From assembly GCA_026392155.1 (NCBI GenBank), contig JAPLCP010000147.1:1-39612 (forward strand): DNA of 39,612 bases. The letters run 5' to 3'. Position 1 is the first letter of the stretch, and the number at the start of each line of letters is the position of its first letter. Position numbers and translations under genes: made by a program. Source of the stretch: Armatimonadota bacterium (lineage in GTDB: Bacteria; Armatimonadota; Armatimonadia; Armatimonadales; Armatimonadaceae). Positions 31,951 through 38,771 of this stretch are shown here, piece after piece. The notes below the pieces were generated by a model. It saw only the letters and a program-made list of their open reading frames with translations, was not told the DNA's origin and searched no databases.

Positions 31951-32895
31951 ATGCATATTCTTTGCCTTTCCACGAATCAAAAACTCCGCGATGCTCTTAC
32001 TGAGGAGCTGGGGGAGTCGGTGGTGTTGCACTTCTGCGACCCGAAAGACCCCGATCCGAAAGCTTTAGCGGAGGCGGAGCTGGTGGTGACGGCGAAGCTG
32101 GAGCTGGATTTGTTGCCGCGCTTGCCCAAGCTCAAGGTGGTGCAGATCACGAGCGCGGGGGTGGATGGGAAGCTCTACCCGGAGATTTTCACAAACGGTG
32201 TCCAAGTGGTGACGGGCTCGGATGTGCACGCGAGTGCCTGTGCGGAGCACGTGCTGGCCCTGATGCTGGCCGTCGCGCGGCAGATTCCGGCGAGTGTCTT
32301 GGCACAAAAAGAGAAGCACTGGGGCATCGCGTCCTCGGGGTTTCAGCTAGAAGGCAAGACGGTCGGTATTGTGGGGGCGGGACAGATCGGGCAGGGGATC
32401 GCGACTCGCTGCAAGGCCTTTGGCATGAACACGATTGGCCTGCGCCGCAACCCCGAGCTCCCCGCCGAGGGCTTCGATGTGGTCTTGCCGCACCTCCAGT
32501 ACCACGAGCTCATTCTGCGCGCCAATATGGTCGTGCTGGCGCTGCCGCTCACACCCGCGACGCGCTGGTTTTTCGGCGAGGACGAGATCGAGATTATCCA
32601 GAAGGGCAGCTATCTGTTTAATATCGGGCGGGGCGGGCTGATTGATGAAAAGTATGTCTGGACAGCGCTGAAGAACAGGTGGCTCGCCGGTGCAGGGCTC
32701 GATGTGTTCGAGGACGAGCCGCTTCCCGAAAACTCGCCGTGGTGGGAGCTGGACAATGTCGTGATTACCCCGCATATCGGCGGCGTCACCGACACCCTCG
32801 CCGAGCGCTTGGCGGCTTTAGTGGCCGAGCAAGTGCGCCGTATGCAAGCTGGGGAGCCGCTAAAAAATCTCGTCAGCCCGGAGCTGGGCTACTAA
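31951..32895 (+). CDS. D-isomer-specific 2-hydroxyacid dehydrogenase
   Basis: 314 residues, NAD(P)-dependent, typical two-domain fold of the phosphoglycerate/hydroxypyruvate reductase group. The Rossmann GAGQIGQG is followed by NIGRGGLIDEKYVW (with the catalytic-type Arg region) and the catalytic His in TPHIGGVTD. The substrate could be a 2-hydroxy acid such as glycerate or lactate; the sequence alone does not decide. Divergent from the hydrolase gene with 40 bp between. Its stop TAA shares two bases with the stop of the convergent membrane protein gene (32892-32895). Confidence 0.92.
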   Translation: MHILCLSTNQKLRDALTEELGESVVLHFCDPKDPDPKALAEAELVVTAKLELDLLPRLPKLKVVQITSAGVDGKLYPEIFTNGVQVVTGSDVHASACAEHVLALMLAVARQIPASVLAQKEKHWGIASSGFQLEGKTVGIVGAGQIGQGIATRCKAFGMNTIGLRRNPELPAEGFDVVLPHLQYHELILRANMVVLALPLTPATRWFFGEDEIEIIQKGSYLFNIGRGGLIDEKYVWTALKNRWLAGAGLDVFEDEPLPENSPWWELDNVVITPHIGGVTDTLAERLAALVAEQVRRMQAGEPLKNLVSPELGY

Positions 32896-34823
32896 AAGCG
32901 CGACTTCGTGATCTTGTAGAGCACGTAGTCACCTTCCCGAGCAGCGATGGGGTAGCGCTGGCGGAAGAAGTCTTCGTTGAAGGGGAGCTTGTAGTTATTG
33001 GGAATGTCGCCGCGCTCACGGGGGGTGACTGCCACAAAGTCAATCTCGTATTTTTTGAGGAGCGCTTCGGCCTCAGGGTCGCCCGAGTAGATCTTCTTGA
33101 GCGCTTCCTCGCGGTAGCCGTAGTCGAGGCCATGTGACCAGAGCCAGCCCGTGTAGCCCAGCCAGGTGCGACGGCCCGCCCAGTAGACGGGGTGCGTGAA
33201 GGCCGCCGACGTCAGAATCCGCGATTTGGGTTGCGTGACGGGGAGAATCGCCTCGCCAAAGCGCTGCTCGTCGGCGGAGTAGATCTGCTGCTTGCCACTG
33301 CCCGTCGCCACCTGCCAGACATCCAGAACGCCTGCCAGTGTGCAGCAGAGCACTGCCAGTGGCACCCAGATGCGCACGCCTTTTTGCCGCCACCAGCCTG
33401 CCAGGAGCCCCGCTACCAGCGGCACGCTCAGCAAGTACCAGTAGATCAGCACCTTGAGGTTGTCCCAGATCCACGGAGCCATCTGGAAGACATTGGGGCC
33501 AAAGAAGCACACCAGAAACGGCAGATAGAAAACCCGCCAGCGCCGAGAGACACGGCCCGCCCCTAGCACGAGCAGGGGGATAAACGGCCCAGTGTTGAAG
33601 AGCCAGAACCGTGTCCAGCCGGGCACATCGTTGGCTTTGCCGTCCCAACCCAGCGCGAACCGGGCAAACTGCGCCGTGTTGGTGTGGCTCCCGACCAGCA
33701 TGTAGGCAAGCGACGGCAGGGCAAAGGCACCCAGGATCACAAAAAACGGGAGCCAGCGCTTCACGGCTGCGCCAAAGCCTTCGCGGACGATCATGGTCAG
33801 GGCTTGCAGAGCCGCCACGCCGCCCAGCGACGCGAATGTGTGCACGTGGCCTAGCGGAAGCAGTCCCACGAGCAAGCCCGCCAGCCACATCCCGCGCCGC
33901 CTCCCTGCCCACCAGAGCCGCACGACGGTCAGCGCAATCGGCATTCCCAGCACGAGGCTTCTCTGCGTCCCGAGCAACACGCAGAGCATGTTCCCCCAGC
34001 GCAGCCCCCGCTCCGCATCGTTGGTGTAACTCTTGGGCAGGTGGAACAGCAGCTCGGTGAGGGAGCCACTTGGGGCACTCTGCCAGTCGCCGCCGAAGTA
34101 GAGAAAGCCCCAGCCACCGGAAAACAGCGCCAGTGGCAGGGCTAGATGCGCCGCCACGGAGTCGCGGGTGAAGAGCCGGGTGAGCCGCCAGAGCCAATAA
34201 AGCGTGCAGCCCACGAGTGTGGCGTCTTGAAAGAAAATCGCGCTCGGGATGCTCGCTCCCCCCCGGACATAGAGCGCCGTGGTGAAGTCCACGATAAACG
34301 GGTACGTAAGCTTTGCGCCCTCCATCGCGGGGTGCTCTGGCGGGAAGTTTCCCCCGACGGCAAAGCCCTGGATGATCCCGACATGAAGCGGCAGATCCCC
34401 CAGGTTGGCGACATTGAGAGTCCAGAGCGCACCGTCGCTCTCGGCATAGCACGCGCCCCAGAAAAAGCGCAGGAGTAAAGAGAGAAGCACGCCGTACCAG
34501 AGCGCCAGACCAATTCCGGTCAGGCTTGGCTTTTGCAGTCGTGCTTGTATTCGGCTCAGGCCAATGCTCGCCACCCGTGCCAGCCGCTTTCGTGGGCCGG
34601 GGCGCATCCAGAGAAGTGCCGGGGAGAAGCTGAGCACCGTCGCCAGCCCCATTGCCACGGGCGTCATCCCAAGGCGCGAGGCCAGCATCAGCCCAAGTAG
34701 CCCCAGTGTCAGATTGCCCAGCGGAATCGCCGCCGCCAGCCGCTCACCCAGTGTCCAGTGCCGCGCAAAGACACCCACCAGCGCCAGCGCTCCCAGGGTC
34801 GAGAAGAGAAAGAGCAACAACAT
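32892..34823 (-). CDS. Large polytopic membrane protein (GT-C-like)
   Basis: 643 residues with about a dozen hydrophobic spans. Examples are MLLLFLFSTLGALALVGVF, LALWYGVLLSLLLRFFWGA, LPLALFSGGWGFLYFGG and VPLAVLCCTLAGVLDVW. An extracytosolic loop after the third or fourth span carries an acidic site (ACYAESDGALW), as is usual for GT-C glycosyltransferases. The C-terminal soluble part has a nucleotide-sugar-independent fold pattern (DFVAVTPRERGD...). It would fit a polyprenyl-phosphate-sugar-using glycosyltransferase, or a protein of unknown membrane function. TATAAT lies 8 nt before the start. Overlaps the end of the dehydrogenase gene. Confidence 0.75.
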   Translation of the reverse strand: MLLLFLFSTLGALALVGVFARHWTLGERLAAAIPLGNLTLGLLGLMLASRLGMTPVAMGLATVLSFSPALLWMRPGPRKRLARVASIGLSRIQARLQKPSLTGIGLALWYGVLLSLLLRFFWGACYAESDGALWTLNVANLGDLPLHVGIIQGFAVGGNFPPEHPAMEGAKLTYPFIVDFTTALYVRGGASIPSAIFFQDATLVGCTLYWLWRLTRLFTRDSVAAHLALPLALFSGGWGFLYFGGDWQSAPSGSLTELLFHLPKSYTNDAERGLRWGNMLCVLLGTQRSLVLGMPIALTVVRLWWAGRRRGMWLAGLLVGLLPLGHVHTFASLGGVAALQALTMIVREGFGAAVKRWLPFFVILGAFALPSLAYMLVGSHTNTAQFARFALGWDGKANDVPGWTRFWLFNTGPFIPLLVLGAGRVSRRWRVFYLPFLVCFFGPNVFQMAPWIWDNLKVLIYWYLLSVPLVAGLLAGWWRQKGVRIWVPLAVLCCTLAGVLDVWQVATGSGKQQIYSADEQRFGEAILPVTQPKSRILTSAAFTHPVYWAGRRTWLGYTGWLWSHGLDYGYREEALKKIYSGDPEAEALLKKYEIDFVAVTPRERGDIPNNYKLPFNEDFFRQRYPIAAREGDYVLYKITKSRF

Positions 34824-34831
34824 TGTTTAGT

Positions 34832-34837
34832 ATTATA
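34832..34837 (-). promoter_or_regulatory. -10 TATAAT of membrane protein gene
   Basis: Minus-strand TATAAT, 8 nt before the ATG at 34823. 38 bp from the divergent -10 at 34876. Confidence 0.5.
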
Positions 34838-34875
34838 TGTTGCCTCGCGAAACTTCGTTATAGACCGCATTGCGT

Positions 34876-34881
34876 TATACT
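34876..34881 (+). promoter_or_regulatory. -10 TATACT of Hsp70-HEAT operon, leaderless
   Basis: TATACT, 7 nt before the GTG at 34889. No SD, so the mRNA probably begins at the start codon. Confidence 0.5.
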
Positions 34882-34888
34882 GCTCTTT

Positions 34889-36445
34889 GTGGAACTTGCT
34901 GTTGATTTTGGTACAACAAATAGCGTGGTGGCGGTGGTGGAAGAGGGAAGTGTGCGCGTTGTCTCCTTGCCTACCCTGGCGCGGGAGCAGCCGACAACCC
35001 AGGCGACTCTGGTGCCGACGTGCGTTTTTGTGCGGGAGAAGAAACGCAGGCTCTGGCCGCAGTTCTGGCGCACGGAGCAAGAGGCGCTGATCGGGCAGGC
35101 GGCGCTGGCCTATAACTTCGAGGGGGGCGCTCCGGGTTTTGCCCAGAGTTTTAAAAGAGCACTGGCGCAGGAGCCGCACCGCCAAGTCGCGAGTGTTCAA
35201 GGCAAGCCCGTCGCGGCACGGGAGGCGGCGTATTTGTTTCTTCGTGAGCTGATCACGGTGGCGCGGGGGACACTGAGCAATAAGAAGCTCACACAGCTGA
35301 CGATTAGCGGCCCGGTTGGCTACTTCGAGACCTATCGCGCCGAGCTGGCGGCTCTCACCAAGCGCCTCGGGATAAAGCACTTCAAGACCATAGACGAGCC
35401 GATTGCGGCGGCTTTAGGCTACGGCGTGAATGTCGGGCGCGACGAAACTCTTTTAGTGGTGGACTGGGGCGGGGGGACGCTGAACTTGGCGGTGATCCGC
35501 CTCGGGCCGGGCGTGCTTGCCTCGGGGGCGGCTCCGATTCTGGCCAAGCACATGGTGGGCAAGGGCGGCGACGATGTGGACTACTGGCTGATGGAGGAGC
35601 TTCTTCCCGGCTTTGAGGACATTGCCGCCGGGCGCTACGATGCCAAGTGGGAAGTGATGCGCGCCAAGGAGTCCGTGAGCCGCACCGGCGGCTCGACCCC
35701 GATCTCCTGGCGTGGGATTCAGCGCACGCTCGACCGCGAGACTTTGGTGGCTCTGCTGACCAAGCGCGGCCTCTACGATGATCTCCAGACTGCTCTCACG
35801 GATATCAAAACCCAGCTTGCGGAGACGGCCCCCGACTTCAAAGTGGACGAAGTCTTGCTCACGGGCGGCTCGACGCTCTTGCCCGAAGTGCCTGCCGTGG
35901 TGGATAGCTTCTTCCCCGAGGCCATTGTCCGCCACGACAACGAGTTTGTCTTTACTGCCGTCGCCAGTGGAGCCGCACGCTTTGCGGGGGGCGTCCCCGT
36001 GGACGACTTCATCTACCACGACTACGCCATCGCGGTGCAAGAAGCCGATGGCAGTGTGGGCTACGAGCTGCTCTCGCCGCGCCGCACCCGCTACCCCACC
36101 GCTCCCGACTTTGCCGTGCGCTACTACGCCGACTACGCCGGGATGGAGGAGATGCGCTTTCGGGTCTGTGAGATCGGGCGGCTGGGCCAGGTGCCCGCCC
36201 TCTGGGAGCCGCGCCCCAACGGCAGCCGCTACTGGAGCCCCAAGAGCGAGCAAGAGCGCGGCCAGATCGTCGAGCTAAACCCCACCGATGCCCCCATTGC
36301 TCTCAGCCCCGCCGGTGTCGGAACCTCCCCCAGACTGCGCGTCACCTACCACATCAACGCCGACCGCTGGCTCTGCATGACCGTCGAGGACTTGGTGAAA
36401 AAACAAACCCTCCGCGAAAACGTCCCCGTGGTACGCCTGAGGTGA
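34889..36445 (+). CDS. Hsp70-family protein without normal substrate-binding domain
   Basis: 518 residues from the GTG at 34889, based on VELAVDFGTTNS, where Hsp70 proteins begin. The ATPase domain is complete: phosphate-1 (DFGTTNS, 6-12), connect-1 (DEPIAAALGYG), phosphate-2 (VVDWGGGTLNL, near Asp192), adenosine (LLTGGSTLLPEVP, ~324) and connect-2 (VASGAARFAGG). After about residue 370 there is no DnaK-type EEVD/lid domain. Instead a ~145-residue beta-rich region (SVGYELLSPRRTRYPT, MRFRVCEIGR, LRVTYHINADRWLCM) replaces it. First gene of an operon with two HEAT-like genes, joined by overlapping GTGA. A regulatory or assembly ATPase working with those proteins is the likely role. Confidence 0.92.
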   Translation: MELAVDFGTTNSVVAVVEEGSVRVVSLPTLAREQPTTQATLVPTCVFVREKKRRLWPQFWRTEQEALIGQAALAYNFEGGAPGFAQSFKRALAQEPHRQVASVQGKPVAAREAAYLFLRELITVARGTLSNKKLTQLTISGPVGYFETYRAELAALTKRLGIKHFKTIDEPIAAALGYGVNVGRDETLLVVDWGGGTLNLAVIRLGPGVLASGAAPILAKHMVGKGGDDVDYWLMEELLPGFEDIAAGRYDAKWEVMRAKESVSRTGGSTPISWRGIQRTLDRETLVALLTKRGLYDDLQTALTDIKTQLAETAPDFKVDEVLLTGGSTLLPEVPAVVDSFFPEAIVRHDNEFVFTAVASGAARFAGGVPVDDFIYHDYAIAVQEADGSVGYELLSPRRTRYPTAPDFAVRYYADYAGMEEMRFRVCEIGRLGQVPALWEPRPNGSRYWSPKSEQERGQIVELNPTDAPIALSPAGVGTSPRLRVTYHINADRWLCMTVEDLVKKQTLRENVPVVRLR

Positions 36446-37095
36446 ACCTCGCTCGCGAGCAAGTCTTGCAACACCTGCATGCTATTCACGAGGGGATGCG
36501 AGAGTGGAGAAAGTCACGAGCTGCTCTTCTTGCAGAAGGTAGTGACGTAGTGCCACTTGTGATCGAAGTTCTTGAGGTTGAGCTAAATAGAGCAGATGGG
36601 GATGTCTATATAGTCAGCTACCAGCACTTGCTCCGTCTTGCGGAATTGCTTGCTCAGCTTAAAGATCCTCGTGGCCTTACCTGGTTACTGCGAGTTTCAC
36701 GACAGACCAATGAACATACGTTTTATCGTCAGGCGCTGAAAGCACTTGAGCAGCGCGGATCAGAAGAAGACATTCAAGCTCTTATTGAGGTGATGCAGTT
36801 TACCCATTTACGATGGTTGGGTTTACCCTTTAAGATAAAACTACAACCTCATGAACTCTCTCAGGTAGCGAAAGCACTTGTCCGAATTGCGGAACGAAAT
36901 CCCGACCCTGAGCTACAGAAAGCCTTGCCCCTCTTACGGTATCGGCTCACAGCCCCTGTCGAGTTTATTGGACTGCACAAGCGCCTCAAAGTGGCACTCG
37001 GTCAGTGGAAAGACCTGCCGCTCATCGCCGACGCGCCCCTGAAAGTGGAAGAGAACTTGCCGCTGCCCGCGGACGAGGAAGTTTCTCGTGGTTGA
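36442..37095 (+). CDS. HEAT/ARM-like repeat protein, Hsp70 operon gene 2
   Basis: 217 residues. GTG start overlaps the Hsp70 stop by 4 nt (GTGA). The chain is helical in repeating pairs: VVPLVIEVLEVELNR, YQHLLRLAELLAQLKDPRGLTWLLRV, FYRQALKALEQRGSEEDIQALIEVM, LSQVAKALVRIAERN. The HEAT-like unit is recognisable, but not a strong family match. The C-terminal tail (WKDLPLIADAPLKVEENLPLP) is shared with the next gene. Bases 36450-36960 are noticeably more AT-rich than the operon around them, so part of this gene may have a different origin. Confidence 0.75.
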   Translation: MNLAREQVLQHLHAIHEGMREWRKSRAALLAEGSDVVPLVIEVLEVELNRADGDVYIVSYQHLLRLAELLAQLKDPRGLTWLLRVSRQTNEHTFYRQALKALEQRGSEEDIQALIEVMQFTHLRWLGLPFKIKLQPHELSQVAKALVRIAERNPDPELQKALPLLRYRLTAPVEFIGLHKRLKVALGQWKDLPLIADAPLKVEENLPLPADEEVSRG

Positions 37096-37864
37096 TCTGC
37101 GCCGCTGCCCCAAGACGGTAAAGCTTCTGGAGGAGCGCAGCGTGGTACTGGTGGAGGGAAAGCCAAAGCTGACGGAGACGTGGCTGGCTGCCAGCGAGCC
37201 GCATCTGCGGGGGGCGAGGAAAGAGCACAAAGAGCGCCAGGAGGCGGTGCGAAAATACGGCGAGCAACTTAATGCCACGGCGTTTCTGGGCTGGGTCTTG
37301 CTGACAGACTCCTGGCGGCACGTGCGGGCCGAGGCGGTGCGTGCGCTGGCGGCGCACAAAACCGAGCAAAGCCTGGCACTGATCGCGCTCGCACTGGCAG
37401 ATCGCTCGCAGCTTGTGGTGCGAGCAGGGCATAAGGCGCTCCAGCTCCAAGGCGCAGAGGCGCTGGTGCCATTTCGGGTGCTTTTTGCGCTCTGGGAAGA
37501 CCAAGTGGGAGGACTCTATCTGCTCCAGTGCGCCATCGGAATGGCGAAACGCACCCCACAGCCCGCCATGCGCCAGGTGCTGCCCCGGCTGGAGCAAGAG
37601 GCGCGCAAGTTTTTTATCTTGCCCCAAAGGCGGCGTGCGCTTCGGGAGCTGATCACCCAGCTAGACCAAGCAACCGCGCATCTGAAAGACCTCCCACTCA
37701 CGGCAATGGCGAGCGTGGAGAGCGCAAACCTCCCGCTGCCGACCCAAAACCTCCCTGCCCTGAGGGAGGGTGCCGAAGTGAGGGACGAACGAAGGTGGGT
37801 GGGTCCACGGCGGGTGGGTTCAAGTGGCTGGATTCAGCGCTTCAAACGCTTCTTCGGTTCTTGA
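37088..37864 (+). CDS. HEAT-like repeat protein, Hsp70 operon gene 3
   Basis: 258 residues; GTG start overlaps gene 2 by 8 nt. The middle part has HEAT-type pairs (RHVRAEAVRALAAHKTEQSLALIALALAD, VVRAGHKALQLQGAEALVPF). The N-terminus begins with a Leu/Lys-rich stretch. The tail has the gene-2-like motif LKDLPLTAMASVESANLPLP. Residues about 220-248 (ALREGAEVRDERRWVGPR...) are encoded by a family B palindromic repeat, after which WIQRFKRFFGS ends the protein. Its last 23 bases overlap the convergent araH gene. Confidence 0.75.
   Translation: MVDLRRCPKTVKLLEERSVVLVEGKPKLTETWLAASEPHLRGARKEHKERQEAVRKYGEQLNATAFLGWVLLTDSWRHVRAEAVRALAAHKTEQSLALIALALADRSQLVVRAGHKALQLQGAEALVPFRVLFALWEDQVGGLYLLQCAIGMAKRTPQPAMRQVLPRLEQEARKFFILPQRRRALRELITQLDQATAHLKDLPLTAMASVESANLPLPTQNLPALREGAEVRDERRWVGPRRVGSSGWIQRFKRFFGS
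37746..37830. repeat. Palindromic repeat, family B (copy B3)
   Basis: CCTCCCT/AGGGAGG stem (37750-37769), then GTGAGGGACGAACGAAGG...GTGGGTTCAAGTGGCTGG. Shares with B2 the stretch GTGAGG.ACGAACGAAG and GGGTGGGTTC. In frame in the HEAT gene. Confidence 0.65.
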
Positions 37865-38771
37865 GCTTGTCGAGTAGCACCGCAGCCAAGAGAATCGCGC
37901 CGCTGGCCACGAGCTGCCAGAACGTGGGGATATTGAGTAGGTTCATGGCGTTCTGAACCGCGCCCATGATAAAGACGCCCACGATCATCCCGCTAATAGT
38001 TCCGACGCCCCCGGTGAGCGAGACGCCGCCCAAGACGCAGCCGGAGATCACTTGCAGCTCCAGCCCCTCACTGGTGTTGGGCTGACCCGACGACACGCGT
38101 GAGGCGAGTAGCACTCCCGCTAGCGCCGCCACCGCGCCCTGCACCGCAAAGATCAGGATCTTGGTGCGCGCGACATTTACCCCTGCAAGCCGCGCCGCCT
38201 CGGAGTTGCCTCCAATGGCCAGCGTGTTGCGCCCGTAGATGGTCTTATTGAGCAGCAGACCAAAGACCACAAAGCAGAGCACCATCACCCAGACCGGCGA
38301 CTGGAACTCCAGGAACTTGTACTGCCCGAGCTTGCCAAACGCTTCGTTGCTGACACCAATCGAGGAGCCATCAGCGAGCAGGCGGGCGAAGCCGCGGACG
38401 ATCTGCATCGTGGCCAGTGTGGTAATCAGTGCATTGATCCCCAGCCGCGCGATCACAAAGCCATTGATCGCTCCCACGCCTGCGCCCAGCGCCACGGGAA
38501 TCGCAATGGCCAGCGCGATACTGCTCGTCTTGTTGATCGTCAGCGCCGCCACGACGCCCGCCAGCGCCACGACCGAGCCCACGGAGAGGTCAAAGTCGCC
38601 TGCAGCCAGACAAAACAGCATCGTGCACGCCACAATCCCCACCGTGGTGACGGACATGGTCAGGCCCTTGGCGTTCTCGACCGTCGCGAAGTTGGGAACC
38701 GTAAACGAGAGCACGAGAAAGAGCAGGGCGCAGACCAGCAGCATCCCATTGTTCTGCCAGAGTTTTTTCAT
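37842..38771 (-). CDS. araH: L-arabinose-type ABC permease
   Basis: 309 residues from the ATG at 38771. Membrane component of a sugar-import ABC transporter of the AraH/RbsC family. From memory, it closely matches E. coli AraH along its length: GMLLVCALLFLVLSF, GMLFCLAAGDFDLSVGSV, LGINALITTLATMQIVRG, FGLLLNKTIYGRNTLAIGGN, VISGCVLGGVSLTGG and NAMNLLNI. Eight to ten hydrophobic spans. Upstream bases to 38954 also form an open frame, but they lie in the araG tail and palindromic repeats, so the start at 38771 is preferred. The ATG overlaps the AraG stop (ATGA), so the two are coupled. Expect an AraF-like binding protein outside the window. Confidence 0.92.
   Translation of the reverse strand: MKKLWQNNGMLLVCALLFLVLSFTVPNFATVENAKGLTMSVTTVGIVACTMLFCLAAGDFDLSVGSVVALAGVVAALTINKTSSIALAIAIPVALGAGVGAINGFVIARLGINALITTLATMQIVRGFARLLADGSSIGVSNEAFGKLGQYKFLEFQSPVWVMVLCFVVFGLLLNKTIYGRNTLAIGGNSEAARLAGVNVARTKILIFAVQGAVAALAGVLLASRVSSGQPNTSEGLELQVISGCVLGGVSLTGGVGTISGMIVGVFIMGAVQNAMNLLNIPTFWQLVASGAILLAAVLLDKLKNRRSV

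Noticed and set aside
33073-34452. Long open frames on the same strand but another frame of the membrane protein gene (459 residues)
   Set aside because: They have unstructured Arg/Pro/Gly/Ser-rich translations typical of GC-rich shadow frames. The frame with regular hydrophobic spans is the real one.
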